A DNA stretch of 64,000 nucleotides from Thiorhodovibrio litoralis (GTDB lineage Bacteria; Pseudomonadota; Gammaproteobacteria; Chromatiales; Chromatiaceae). Both the position numbers and the translations under genes were made by a program. Position 1 is the first letter of the stretch. Each line of letters begins with the position of its first letter. Positions 53,902 to 62,811 of this stretch are shown one piece after another. The notes beneath the pieces were generated by a model, which did no database searches, was not told where the DNA came from, and saw nothing but the letters and a program-made list of their open reading frames with translations. Location of the stretch: positions 620,001 to 684,000 of the forward strand of contig NZ_CP121473.1 of assembly GCF_033954455.1 (NCBI RefSeq). The letters are read 5' to 3'.

Positions 53902-54903
53902 CATGTTGAACGAATCGAGCGTCTGCAACGCCTGGAGGCGTTAATCGCGCATGCGCAGGCGGCGCCCGAGCGTTGTCCAGATGTGGCCTTGCTCGAAAGC
54001 CGGTTTGGCGATGAGGGTGCGCATCCGACCTCGCCCGCTGCGCGGCGGCGCATGTTGCAGCGGGATCTGACCGAGCTGGTCCGTGATGGGCGCATCAAGG
54101 TGGTGAATCCTGGCGGTAAGCCACTGCGCTACCGCCGCTGTGCGCAGGTGCGCGACGATGATCCGGCCGTTTTGGCCTACACCCGCCGGCAGATTGCCGA
54201 GCTGGTCGGCGAAATGGTTCCCCAAGGGCGTGTCAATGCACTCTGGCGCTCGCTGATGCACCATGACCATGGGCCGATTCTCGACGAGCAGCGCTTGCGC
54301 ATGCTGCCGGATACCCTGCGGCTGGTGCCAGCGGACGTGAAGCCGAAAGTGCTCAATGCTGTTATTACCGCGCTGGCCGAACAGCGCACGCTCAAGGTGC
54401 TCTATCAGAACAACGCTGGTGAGCGCAGTCGTCCGCGCTTGCATCCGCAGGCACTGGTGCAGCGCGGACCCGTGTCCTACCTGTTGGCGCTCAAGAACCG
54501 GGAGCCTGAGCCGGTGCGTTTCTATGCGTTGCACCGTTTGATCGAAGCGCGGGTCGAGGATGACGCCGCGCGCGCGGCCGAGGATTTCGATCTGGATCGG
54601 GCAATCGAGCATGGCCAGATCGACTTTGGCCGCGGCGAGATGATCGCGCTGGAGCTGCGCGTGCGCGGCTACCTTGATGCCGTACTGCGTGACTGCCCCC
54701 TGAGTCTCGACCAACAGCTGCAAGATGAGCCAGAAGGCAGTGAATTTACGCTAAGGCTCAGTGCTCAGGTCCCTTCCAGCGGCGCACTGCTGCGCTGGCT
54801 GCTAGCCGGTGGGGATAACCTTGAAGTGGTCGCACCTGAGTCGCTGCGCGAGGTCATGGCCGCGCAGGCGGCCAAGATGAATGCCGTCTACGCGACCTCC
54901 TAG
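53890..54903 (+). CDS. WYL domain transcriptional regulator
   Basis: A 337-residue protein. The N-terminal quarter is a helix-turn-helix-like region (RIERLQRLEALIAHAQ... ARRRMLQRDLTELVRDGRIKVV). A WYL domain spans about 155-235 (VLNAVITALAEQRTLKVLYQNNAGERSRPRLHPQALVQRGPVSYLLALKNREPEPVRFYALHRL in two parts), followed by a WCX-type C-terminal part (GEMIALELRVRGYLDAVL). Such proteins sense nucleic acid or nucleotides, and regulate defence or stress genes, for instance at the edge of phage defence islands; none is seen here. The start region is unusual: it is the third copy of a 17-bp tandem repeat. Confidence 0.82.
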   Translation: MSATHVERIERLQRLEALIAHAQAAPERCPDVALLESRFGDEGAHPTSPAARRRMLQRDLTELVRDGRIKVVNPGGKPLRYRRCAQVRDDDPAVLAYTRRQIAELVGEMVPQGRVNALWRSLMHHDHGPILDEQRLRMLPDTLRLVPADVKPKVLNAVITALAEQRTLKVLYQNNAGERSRPRLHPQALVQRGPVSYLLALKNREPEPVRFYALHRLIEARVEDDAARAAEDFDLDRAIEHGQIDFGRGEMIALELRVRGYLDAVLRDCPLSLDQQLQDEPEGSEFTLRLSAQVPSSGALLRWLLAGGDNLEVVAPESLREVMAAQAAKMNAVYATS

Positions 54904-55023
54904 GAAGGGTGCAAAACGAGCGATACAACTTTACCTGCTGAAGTTGGGCCGGCTGCGCTTTGCCCAACCGGGCTGGTAATTTTTGAGCCTTTACCTAGCG
55001 TGCTGCCGGCCCGGAGGTGCGGC

Positions 55024-56406
55024 CTAGGGCAGGCGCCGGTCGATGATCACCTCAACCGGCGCTTGCCGGTCGCCCGCGACCTTGATTGGCCCGGTCTCGC
55101 CTTGCAGGTCGCCCGACATGGGCATGGCTTGGCCGCTGGCGGAAATCCGCGCGCCAACGATGACTTCAGGAAAACTCGAGAGCTTCATCGCCGGGGTCAT
55201 GGCCATGCTGTCATCAAGCGTCAGAGTGGCGGGCAGGTCGCCAACGCCGATGCGCTGTGCCGCAAGCGGCATGGGTGGGCCGGCGGCGGCCTTGGCGTAG
55301 ACGAAGACAGCGGCGCCTTGCGGGATCTGGTTGGCGAACTCGGGCGCGATCGACACCTCTGCCTGAATGCTGGCGGCGGGAGCGGCAGTGCGATCGGCGT
55401 CAGCAGGCGCCGGGGCGGATGCAGCCGTCGCGCTGGTGCTGGGCGGCGGTGTTGGCGATTCAGTTGCGGGTGAAGGTTCCGGCTGCGCCGGTTTTGCTTG
55501 TGCCGTCGGTGAATTGGGCAAATTGTCGCTGGCGATACCGCCGCGCTTGCGAGCTTCCTCGATCAGGCCACGCAGATCGGCAGCGTCACTGCTGTTGGGA
55601 TCGGTCTGCGCGAGAATGCGCTGCCAGGACTGAATCGCGCCTGTGTATTGTCCGCGCTGGAAGGACAACACGCCGCTCAGCCAGCGGGCATTCATGTGGT
55701 CCGGATCGGCCGCGAGCACTTCGCCGATCAACTCGGCGGGTTTGCCTTCCAGGCGATTGTCGTTATTGGCCGCGATGGCCTCGGCATAGGTCAGCTTCAC
55801 GTCCAGGTCATCAGGCGCCAACGCATAGGCACGCTCCAGGGAGGCAAGCGCTTGCGGGGCATTCCCCAGGGCGAAGTAGGTGCGCCCGAGCATCATCCAG
55901 CCTTCGATATCGTTCGGGGTCTGCTCCATGCGCGCGGCCAGGCGCTCGGCTAACACGTCAAGCGACGGCATTTCGCCGTTGCCCTGTCCTGGGCTTTGCC
56001 CGGCACCGGCATTGGCGAGCTGCGGAATAATCTGTGGCGTGCCCGTTGCCTGGTAGAAGACAACGGCGAGCGCAGGCACTGCCAGGGCCAGAAGCGGAAG
56101 TAACCAAAGTCCGCGGGTGGCGAGTGCGGGCGCTGTCCCTGCTGCGTCGCCCACGTCGTGCAGCAACTCGCGCTCCAGCTCCAATCTGGCAGACTGGTGC
56201 TGGTCGGCGTCAATCTTACCGGACGCGAGATCGGTATCCAGTTCTTCGAGTTGCTGGCGAAACAGCTCAAGGTTCACCGCATCCTGACTGACGTCGGCGG
56301 TGTCATCGCTACCTTCCGCCTGCTTGCGTCGCGGCCACAGCGGGACCAGCAAGATGACAGCAGATAGCAGCAGCAGTGCGCCGGCCAGGGTCCAGAACAG
56401 GGTCAT
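55024..56406 (-). CDS. ccmI: Cytochrome c maturation protein CcmI
   Basis: A 460-residue protein beginning with a membrane helix (TLFWTLAGALLLLSAVILLVPLW), a coiled coil (AVNLELFRQQLEELDTDLASGKIDADQHQSARLELERELL), a second helix (GLWLLPLLALAVPALAVVFY), then TPR repeats (IEGWMMLGRTYFALGNAPQALASLERAYALAPDDLDV) and a C-terminal beta domain ending in APVEVIIDRRLP. CcmI binds apocytochrome c tails and hands them to CcmF/CcmH. A long Pro/Ala/Ser-rich linker (about 310-345) separates the TPR and beta domains. It is the last gene of the ccm operon and overlaps ccmH by 4 bases. Confidence 0.93.
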   Translation of the reverse strand: MTLFWTLAGALLLLSAVILLVPLWPRRKQAEGSDDTADVSQDAVNLELFRQQLEELDTDLASGKIDADQHQSARLELERELLHDVGDAAGTAPALATRGLWLLPLLALAVPALAVVFYQATGTPQIIPQLANAGAGQSPGQGNGEMPSLDVLAERLAARMEQTPNDIEGWMMLGRTYFALGNAPQALASLERAYALAPDDLDVKLTYAEAIAANNDNRLEGKPAELIGEVLAADPDHMNARWLSGVLSFQRGQYTGAIQSWQRILAQTDPNSSDAADLRGLIEEARKRGGIASDNLPNSPTAQAKPAQPEPSPATESPTPPPSTSATAASAPAPADADRTAAPAASIQAEVSIAPEFANQIPQGAAVFVYAKAAAGPPMPLAAQRIGVGDLPATLTLDDSMAMTPAMKLSSFPEVIVGARISASGQAMPMSGDLQGETGPIKVAGDRQAPVEVIIDRRLP

Positions 56407-56912
56407 GAGGTCTCATCCTTAACGCTGGAGTCGGTATCCAGCAGTTGTTGCAGTCGCTGGCGTTCGTTCTCTGACAGTTCGGCGGGTGGTCCAGCACGGC
56501 TGCGGAGCAGGGAACGGATCATGAAGAAGGCGGCGATGGCGATCAGCACGAAGGGCCCGAACCAGAGCACATAGGTGGAGGGTTTGAGCGGTGGATCGTA
56601 GAGCACGAAGTCACCATAGCGGTCGGTCAGGAAGGCGAGAATCTCCTCCTGCGACCGACCCTCGCGCATCATGCCGTAGACCTCCTGGCGGAGGTCTTGG
56701 GCGAGCTCGGCCTGAGAGGCGGCGAGGGATTCATTCTGGCACACCAGGCAGCGCAGCTTGCCGATCAGCACGCGGAATTGCTCTTCCTGCTCAGGGCTGG
56801 TGAAGTGAAATTCCTCGAGCGTGTAGGCACTGGCCGCGGCGCTTATTGCCAGCAATCCGCAAAGCAGCAGCAGGCGCGCTCGGGCGCCGAATTTGGGACG
56901 AAAAAGACGCAT
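56403..56912 (-). CDS. ccmH: Cytochrome c maturation protein CcmH
   Basis: A 169-residue periplasmic thioredox protein. It has a signal segment (RARLLLLCGLLAISAAASAYTLEEF), the redox motif LRCLVCQNES (Cys55, Cys58), then QDLRQEVYGMMREGRSQEEILAFLTDRYGDFVLYDPPL, and a C-terminal membrane helix (YVLWFGPFVLIAIAAFFMI). It reduces apocytochrome disulfides during heme attachment. The ATG at 56912 is used since the signal segment follows at once. It starts one base before ccmG ends. Confidence 0.95.
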   Translation of the reverse strand: MRLFRPKFGARARLLLLCGLLAISAAASAYTLEEFHFTSPEQEEQFRVLIGKLRCLVCQNESLAASQAELAQDLRQEVYGMMREGRSQEEILAFLTDRYGDFVLYDPPLKPSTYVLWFGPFVLIAIAAFFMIRSLLRSRAGPPAELSENERQRLQQLLDTDSSVKDETS

Positions 56913-56913
56913 C

Positions 56914-57489
56914 TCAGCTCTCCGTTGCCGCTTGTTCGCGCTTGAGGTCCTCGATGATGGGGGCGAGGGTTTCCTCCCAGACCACCGGGTCGATGGCACC
57001 GATATGCTTGTGGCGGATGATGCCGTTGCGGTCGACGACAAAGGTCTCGGGCGCGCCATAGACGCCCCAGTCGATACCGGCGGAGTTGTCCGGGTCATAG
57101 CCGATCAGCGTGTAGGGATTGCCAGTCATGCGCATCACCGTCAGCGCATCGGTTTTCTCGTCCTTCCAGTTCAGTCCGATCAGCTGGAAATCGTTACTGC
57201 GTGCAAGCTCCATCAGCGTGCCATGTTCGGCACGGCAGGCACTGCACCATGACGCCCAGACGTTGACCAAGGAGATCTGCCCATCCAGATCCGCATTCGA
57301 GACCGTGCGCGATGGATCGAGCAAGTCTGGCAGTTCGAACTCCGGCGCCGCCTTGCCGATGAGTGGCGAGGGCACTTCGCGCGGGTCCTGGCCCAGTCCG
57401 TAGAGCAGCAGGCCGGCCAGGGCCGCGAAAATGATCAGCGGAACCAGGAAACGGAAGGTCGAGGATTTCTTCTGGTTGTTGTCAGTCAT
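56914..57489 (-). CDS. ccmG: Thiol:disulfide interchange protein CcmG/DsbE
   Basis: A 191-residue membrane-anchored thioredoxin. The N-terminal helix is FLVPLIIFAALAGLLLYGLG, then the domain starts with VPSPLIGKAAPEFELPDLLDPS and the active site LVNVWASWCSACRAEHGTLMELA (Cys82, Cys85). The xx pair is SA where many relatives have VP or PT; this may alter the redox potential. GAPETFVVDRNGIIRHKHIGAI is conserved (cis-Pro region). It passes electrons to CcmH/apocytochrome. Between ccmF and ccmH. Confidence 0.95.
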   Translation of the reverse strand: MTDNNQKKSSTFRFLVPLIIFAALAGLLLYGLGQDPREVPSPLIGKAAPEFELPDLLDPSRTVSNADLDGQISLVNVWASWCSACRAEHGTLMELARSNDFQLIGLNWKDEKTDALTVMRMTGNPYTLIGYDPDNSAGIDWGVYGAPETFVVDRNGIIRHKHIGAIDPVVWEETLAPIIEDLKREQAATES

Positions 57490-57583
57490 GGGTTGTAGGG
57501 TCAATCCAGCAAGTACGGTCAATCCAGCAAAAAATTGTCGCCCGAAAGATGGCGCACCGGCGAAGATGGTTTCTTGCTAACGC

Positions 57584-59584
57584 TCAAGCATTCACTGTGG
57601 CAGCCGCGCCAGCGGGCATGCCCGCCTTGACTCGGGCCTGGCGATAGCGCGGGTCGGTCACGGCCAAGCCGCCGCCGATGGCCATGAAGATGGCCCCAAG
57701 CCAAATCCAGCGGACATAGGGCTTGTAGTAAAGGCGCAGTGCCCAGTCGCCGTCGCCGACGCTCTCACCTAAGGAGACATAGATATCGCGCAGGAAGCCA
57801 GCATCGATAGCTGCCTCGGTCATCGGCATGCCGCCGCCGAGGTAGGCGCGTTTTTCAGGAAATAGCTCGGTGATTTTCTTCTCGCCGCGATAGACGATGA
57901 AATGCCCACGGTCGGCCTTGTAGTTAGGGCCATCAACCGGCTTGGCGCCCTGGAATTCAAACCGATAACCGGCGATTTCATCGGAATCGCCCGGTGACAT
58001 GCGCACGTCATGCTCGACGTCGAAGGTCGAGACCATGGTGATGCCGACGATCAGCACCGCCACGCCCAAGTGCGCGATCAGCATGCCGTAGAAGCTACGT
58101 CCACCACCGCGCAGATCGGCGGGGATGGCCTTGATGCCGTCGATGATGCCACCAGCACGGTTTTTCAGCCGCTCGCGCAGGGTTGTCAGGTGCGAAAACA
58201 GGACCCAGGCAGCGAGCCCGATGCCGGCGGATACCCAGAAATGGCTCGCGGCAAAGTCGGACTTGGCCACCCAGACGGTGGCGCCGACGGTCAGTAGCAC
58301 CGCCGGCCAGAGCTTGCCGAGCAGCCGCAGCATCTCGTCATGCTTCCAGCGCACCAGCGGGCCAATTCCGAGGAATAGCGCGAGGAAGGGCGCCAAGGCT
58401 ACGAACATCTTGTTGAACCAAGGGAAGCCAACCGAAATCTTGCCCCAGCCGAAGGCCTCGTAGATCAGCGGTGCCAGGGTGCCGAAGAGCACCAGAATGG
58501 TGAAGGCAGAGAACAGCAGGTTGTTGATCAGCAGCGAACTCTCGCGCGAGAGCAGGTCGAAATGTCCGCCGGTCGATACCGCCGGCGCGCGCCACGCATA
58601 AAGCGCAAGCGACCCGCCGATGACGACGCATAGAAACAGCAGAATGAAGGTCCCGCGCGTTGGATCGGTGGCGAAGGCATGCACCGAGGTCAGCACGCCC
58701 GAGCGCACCAGGAAGGTGCCGAGCAGGCTGAGTGAGAAGGCCGAGATGGCCAGCAACACCGTCCAACTTTTGAAGGCTGCGCGCTTTTCAGTCACCGCCA
58801 GCGAATGCAGCAGCGCGGTGCCGATCAGCCAGGGCATTAATGATGCGTTTTCAACCGGGTCCCAGAACCACCAGCCGCCCCAGCCGAGTTCATAGTAGGC
58901 CCACCAGGAGCCGAGTGCGATGCCGATGGTGAGGAAAACCCAGGCCACCGTGGTCCAGGGGCGCGACCAGCGCGCCCAGGCGGCATCCAGCTTGCCGCCG
59001 ATGAGTGCCGCGATGGCAAAGGCAAAGGCCACAGAGAAGCCGACATAGCCCATGTAGAGCATCGGCGGGTGAATGGCCAGTCCTGGGTCCTGCAGCAGCG
59101 GGTTGAGGTCGCGGCCCTCGGGCGGCACCGGGAACAGCCGGTCGAAGGGATTGGACGTCAGCAGAGTGAAAAGCAAAAAGCCGACCGTGACCATGCCCTG
59201 TACCGAGATGACTCGCGCGATCATTGTCAGCGGCAAGTTCTTGCTGTAGAGCGCAACCGCCGCGCCCCAGCCGGCCATCATCAGCACCCATAGTAGCAGC
59301 GAGCCCTCGTGCGCACCCCAGACCGCCGAAATCTTATAGATAGTTGGCAGCAGGGAGTTGGAATTGGTCGCGACATAGGTGACCGAAAAGTCGCTGACCA
59401 CAAAAGCCTGCACCAGACAGGCAAAGGAGAAGGCAATAAAGGTCAACTGCCCATAGGCCAGCGGACGGGCGAGTTCCATCCAGGGCCGGTTGCCGTTGAG
59501 GGACCCAGCCAGCGGCACGCTGGCCTGCACCAGCGCGTTGACGAGTGCGATGACGAGCGCGAAATGGCCGAGTTCTGGAATCAT
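57584..59584 (-). CDS. ccmF: Heme lyase subunit CcmF
   Basis: A 666-residue multi-span membrane protein and core of the System I heme lyase. It has MIPELGHFALVIALVNALVQ, VWGAHEGSLLLWVLMM, and the WWD heme-handling motif WGGWWFWDPVENASLMPWL; P-His candidate regions (IHPPMLYMGYVG, LLHSLAVTEKRAAFKSW) are conserved. The C-terminal periplasmic part (DVEHDVRMSPGDSDEIAGYRFEFQG... GEKKITELFPEKRAYL) is typical. It attaches heme from holo-CcmE to apocytochromes. Overlaps ccmE by 4 bases. Confidence 0.97.
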   Translation of the reverse strand: MIPELGHFALVIALVNALVQASVPLAGSLNGNRPWMELARPLAYGQLTFIAFSFACLVQAFVVSDFSVTYVATNSNSLLPTIYKISAVWGAHEGSLLLWVLMMAGWGAAVALYSKNLPLTMIARVISVQGMVTVGFLLFTLLTSNPFDRLFPVPPEGRDLNPLLQDPGLAIHPPMLYMGYVGFSVAFAFAIAALIGGKLDAAWARWSRPWTTVAWVFLTIGIALGSWWAYYELGWGGWWFWDPVENASLMPWLIGTALLHSLAVTEKRAAFKSWTVLLAISAFSLSLLGTFLVRSGVLTSVHAFATDPTRGTFILLFLCVVIGGSLALYAWRAPAVSTGGHFDLLSRESSLLINNLLFSAFTILVLFGTLAPLIYEAFGWGKISVGFPWFNKMFVALAPFLALFLGIGPLVRWKHDEMLRLLGKLWPAVLLTVGATVWVAKSDFAASHFWVSAGIGLAAWVLFSHLTTLRERLKNRAGGIIDGIKAIPADLRGGGRSFYGMLIAHLGVAVLIVGITMVSTFDVEHDVRMSPGDSDEIAGYRFEFQGAKPVDGPNYKADRGHFIVYRGEKKITELFPEKRAYLGGGMPMTEAAIDAGFLRDIYVSLGESVGDGDWALRLYYKPYVRWIWLGAIFMAIGGGLAVTDPRYRQARVKAGMPAGAAATVNA

Positions 59585-60051
59585 TGGATCACCGGCTTGT
59601 TTTGTGTCACTGACTCGACCACGCCATCGACGTGGGATTGCTGCAGACTGTCGGCAACCTCGGGCGGCATGTAGGATTCGTCATGCTTGGCCAGAACCTC
59701 CTCGGCCATGAAGACACCGCCCGGCCCCATGCGCCCTTTGGCCACCACGCCTTGGCCCTCACTGAACAGATCGGGCAGGATGCCGGTATAGCTCACCGGC
59801 ACCACGGCGGCGTTGTCCGTGACCTCGAACCTTGAGGTCAGTCCGTCGCTCTGTCGTTTCAGGCTGTCTTCTACCACCAGCCCGCCAACGCGAAAGACGG
59901 CATCGGTTGGATGCTCGTTCGCCATCACCTGCGAGGGGCTGAAGAAATACGAAATATTGCTGCGCAGCGCGCTGATGGCCAGGCCAGCGGCCAGGCTGAC
60001 GCCGACCACGGCGACTGTCACGAAAAGCATGCGTTTTTGTCTGGCTTTCAT
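59581..60051 (-). CDS. ccmE: Heme chaperone CcmE
   Basis: A 156-residue membrane-anchored OB-fold protein. The anchor is RMLFVTVAVVGVSLAAGLAIS; the barrel has FRVGGLVVEDSLKRQSDGLTSRFEVTDN and VSYTGILPDLFSEGQGVVAKGRM. The heme-binding His is His123 in VLAKHDESYMPPE, with Tyr127 following, matching the His-x3-Tyr type of gammaproteobacterial CcmE. It carries heme covalently from CcmABCD to CcmF/H. Confidence 0.96.
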   Translation of the reverse strand: MKARQKRMLFVTVAVVGVSLAAGLAISALRSNISYFFSPSQVMANEHPTDAVFRVGGLVVEDSLKRQSDGLTSRFEVTDNAAVVPVSYTGILPDLFSEGQGVVAKGRMGPGGVFMAEEVLAKHDESYMPPEVADSLQQSHVDGVVESVTQNKPVIQ

Positions 60052-60112
60052 CCTGAGTCCTCGAATGGCACAGTGCCTGCGCCGGGTATGCTCGGCGCGG
60101 GCTTTCGTCTTG

Positions 60113-60316
60113 CTAGTCAGGGCTGCGCTGCTTGCCTGACGGCTGAACTGACGGCTGATGTGGCGCGCGCCCGCGTACCCATCGACCTAAACGCGCGCGA
60201 ATGGTTCGCTGACTGACCATCAGCGCGATGATTTCCGCCGCAAGCAGCACGAAGGTCATGCCGTAGGCGCCCCAGACAAAAAAGGCATAACCGCCCTGGT
60301 TCAGAAAGTCGCTCAT
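60113..60316 (-). CDS. ccmD: Heme exporter protein CcmD
   Basis: A 67-residue small membrane protein: GGYAFFVWGAYGMTFVLLAAEIIALMVSQRTIRARLGRW, with one helix and the basic tail typical of CcmD, followed by a short Pro/Ser/Gln-rich end. It helps release holo-CcmE from CcmC. Its start overlaps the end of ccmC by 4 bases; a 61-base spacer separates it from ccmE. Confidence 0.9.
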   Translation of the reverse strand: MSDFLNQGGYAFFVWGAYGMTFVLLAAEIIALMVSQRTIRARLGRWVRGRAPHQPSVQPSGKQRSPD

Positions 60317-61095
60317 CGCACCGTCCCTCCTCGGGGCTCTCCTTGGGATTCCCCTTGCAGCAAATCGCTTACCCAGGCGCTGTCGGCCTCACGCTGCAAA
60401 ATGATGCCGCGCAACCGCGCGAAGGCGGTGGCGAAGGAGTAGCTCCAGAACCCGAGCGTCACGCCAAGCATTGGCCAAAGAATGCTCGGGTGAATCGAGC
60501 CCGGATCGGAGCGCTGATGCAGCGCCGCGCACTGGGTCGGATCGGGGCAATTAATGGACCAGTAAATCACCGGCAGCATCACCAACCCCACAATCGACAG
60601 CAAGGCAGCGGCGCGATCGGCGCGGCGGGTGTCATCAATGGCCGAATGCAATGCGATATAGCCGATGTAGAGGAAGAACAAAATCAACTCCGAGGTCAGG
60701 CGTGGGTCCCAATCCCAGTAGGTGCCCCAGCTTGGCCGCCCCCAGAAGGCTCCGGTCCAGAGCGCTATGAAGGTGAAAATCGCTCCGGTCGGCGCCACTG
60801 CATTGGCCATCATGAAGCTGAGGCGCGTATTAAACACCAGCCCGATCGCCGCCCAGCCGGCCAGGACAAGGTAAAGCCACATCGACATCCATGCACCACC
60901 GACATGGATGTAAATAATGCGGTAATACTCCTTTTGCGGATTACTGCCGCCGAGTTGGTCCGCGGTGCCGAAAAAGCCCCACAGCAGCGAGGCCAGCACC
61001 AGCACGGCAGCCAGGCCTCCAAACCAGGGAATCAGCCGGCCCGCGATGGGGTAGAAAGCAGCCGGGGAGGCGTATTTGAACCAGTTGAGCTTCAT
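60313..61095 (-). CDS. ccmC: Heme exporter protein CcmC
   Basis: A 260-residue six-helix membrane protein with the WWD motif WGRPSWGTYWDWDPRLTSELILF and conserved His regions (IYIHVGGAWMSM and others). It delivers heme to CcmE. Length and motifs are normal. It lies between ccmB and ccmD. Confidence 0.96.
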   Translation of the reverse strand: MKLNWFKYASPAAFYPIAGRLIPWFGGLAAVLVLASLLWGFFGTADQLGGSNPQKEYYRIIYIHVGGAWMSMWLYLVLAGWAAIGLVFNTRLSFMMANAVAPTGAIFTFIALWTGAFWGRPSWGTYWDWDPRLTSELILFFLYIGYIALHSAIDDTRRADRAAALLSIVGLVMLPVIYWSINCPDPTQCAALHQRSDPGSIHPSILWPMLGVTLGFWSYSFATAFARLRGIILQREADSAWVSDLLQGESQGEPRGGTVR

Positions 61096-61108
61096 TTTGT
61101 AACGAGTG

Positions 61109-61780
61109 TCAGTCGATCGAGATGCGCAATGCCGCCGCCGCCGCCCAGGGGCCGAGGATCAGTGACAGCAGCAGCAGCGCACCCAACAGCATCAGATAAG
61201 GCTCGCTGTCGGCCAGCGCAATGGCGCTGACAGTGACGGCGCCCTCGCCGTAGATCAAAATCGGTATGTAGAGCGGTAAAATCAGCAGCGAGAGCAAAAT
61301 TCCTCCACCGCGTAGCCCCAGTGTCAGGGCCGCGCCGATGGCGCCGATCAGCCCCAACGTGGGGGTGCCGAGCAGTAAGGATGCCATCATCATCAGCGTC
61401 TGACCATCCTCGAGCTGATATTGCAGCGCGATCAGGGGCGCGATGATCACCAGTGGCAACCCGGTCAGCAGCCAGTGGGCGAGCACCTTGGCCAGCACCA
61501 GCAGGCCGAGCGGCTGCGGGGTGAGCAGCATCTGTTCCAGGGTGCCGTCGTCGAAGTCGGCCGCAAACAGCCGCTCAAGCGCGAGCATTGAGGCCAGCAG
61601 CGCCGCCACCCAGACCACCCCGGGTCCGAGCTCGCGCAGCAGGGCTTTCTCGCTGCCAACACCGAGTGGGAACAGGCTGACCACGATGATAAAGAAGAAC
61701 AGCACCGTCAGCACATCGGTGCGCCGGCGCAGCGCGAGCGTCAGGTCACGCAGCAGAATCGACCAAAATGTTTTTAGCAT
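61109..61780 (-). CDS. ccmB: Heme exporter protein CcmB
   Basis: A 223-residue membrane component of the CcmAB transporter. It starts FWSILLRDLTLALRRRTDVLTVLFFFIIVVSLFPLGVG, has FAADFDDGTLEQMLLTPQPLGLLVLAKVLAHWL and ALTLGLRGGGILLSLLILPLYIPILIYG, all characteristic. CcmAB hydrolyses ATP to release CcmE from CcmC. Its start overlaps the end of ccmA by 7 bases. Confidence 0.96.
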   Translation of the reverse strand: MLKTFWSILLRDLTLALRRRTDVLTVLFFFIIVVSLFPLGVGSEKALLRELGPGVVWVAALLASMLALERLFAADFDDGTLEQMLLTPQPLGLLVLAKVLAHWLLTGLPLVIIAPLIALQYQLEDGQTLMMMASLLLGTPTLGLIGAIGAALTLGLRGGGILLSLLILPLYIPILIYGEGAVTVSAIALADSEPYLMLLGALLLLSLILGPWAAAAALRISID

Positions 61781-62562
61781 GATGTCTCTGCCGCGATCCC
61801 GGGGAGCTTTGCCGCCGCGGTCATTGCCGCGTTTCCCATCGAGCCAGAAACCGCGGGTGGCTGCGGGCTTTGTGCTGGATCTGGGCTTTGCATTGAATCT
61901 GCGCTTGGCATTGGACTAGCCGGTGATGTGATCACTGGCGCGGTTGCGTCGAGATTCAGATGCAGCCTCTGCTCAACCGCTAGCGTCAGCGCCTGATGTG
62001 TGGTTAGCACCACGAGGCCGCCGGCCTCGACATGGGCGCGAATCAGATCATCGAGCAAGGCGACGGCGCCGACATCCAGCGCTACGAAGGGTTCGTCGAG
62101 AATCCACAAGGGCGCCTTGCTAATCAGCAAGCGCGCCAGCGCGACCCGTTTCTTCTGCCCTTGCGACAGCATGCGGCAGGGTAAATCCTCAAAGCCGCCG
62201 AGGCCGATGCGCGAAAGTGCCTGCTCAATTTCGGTATCTTGGCAGTCTCGGCGCCCGGCCAGGCGCGCCGAGATGCGCAAGTTCTCGACGCCGGTCAAAT
62301 CACCCTTGATGCCATTGAGGTGCCCGAGGTAGAGCAAATCGCGATAATAGTCCTCGGCCAGCCGTTCGATCGGCTCGCCGCGCCAGCGAATACTGCCGGC
62401 ATCCGGGTGCAGCAGGCCGCACAGAGCCCGCAGCAGCGTGGTCTTGCCGCTGCCGTTGGAGCCCTGAAGATGCAGCAGTTGCCCTGGCTCGAGCTTCAGG
62501 TCCAGTGCGCTGAACAGGCAACGATCGCCACGGCGGCAGCTCAGTGCGGAAACCTCAAGCAT
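61774..62562 (-). CDS. ccmA: Heme exporter ATP-binding protein CcmA
   Basis: A 262-residue ABC ATPase. Walker A is GSNGSGKTTLL (residues 34-44), the signature is MLSQGQKKRVALARLL, Walker B is LWILDEPFVALD and the H-loop TTHQ follows. Relatives end about 50 residues earlier; the extra C-terminus is a Pro/Ser/Ala/Gln tail (SPASPMPSADSMQSPDP and further). It is the first gene of ccmABCDEFGHI. The start codon region is tandemly duplicated upstream, producing a 5-codon decoy frame. Confidence 0.95.
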   Translation of the reverse strand: MLEVSALSCRRGDRCLFSALDLKLEPGQLLHLQGSNGSGKTTLLRALCGLLHPDAGSIRWRGEPIERLAEDYYRDLLYLGHLNGIKGDLTGVENLRISARLAGRRDCQDTEIEQALSRIGLGGFEDLPCRMLSQGQKKRVALARLLISKAPLWILDEPFVALDVGAVALLDDLIRAHVEAGGLVVLTTHQALTLAVEQRLHLNLDATAPVITSPASPMPSADSMQSPDPAQSPQPPAVSGSMGNAAMTAAAKLPGIAAETSC

Positions 62563-62595
62563 TTTTCAGTGCGGAAACCTCATGCTGTCTCAGTG
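62542..62595 (-). repeat. 25-bp tandem duplication at the ccmA start
   Basis: CAGTGCGGAAACCTCA begins at 62542 and again at 62567, and CAGTG a third time at 62591. On the minus strand the upstream copy reads ATG AGG TTT CCG CAC TGA, a 5-codon frame in phase with the real ccmA ATG at 62562, two codons further on. Confidence 0.85.
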
Positions 62596-62811
62596 CCGGG
62601 GCCGCAAGTGCGACGCCGCGCGGGATTCTGTTTGCTGCTTTGGGGCCGCCAGACTCAGACAGGAAGATACAGCCCGGGATAACAACCAGGTAGATTCAAA
62701 CCGTCAGACGCAAAAAGTGAGGTGTCTTGGGTTGCCGGAGTCTGGTGCTGTGGCTTAGCAGGCCGTGAACCTTAACCGCTGCAGCCTTTTTCGACAACCG
62801 GAGAGAAAATA

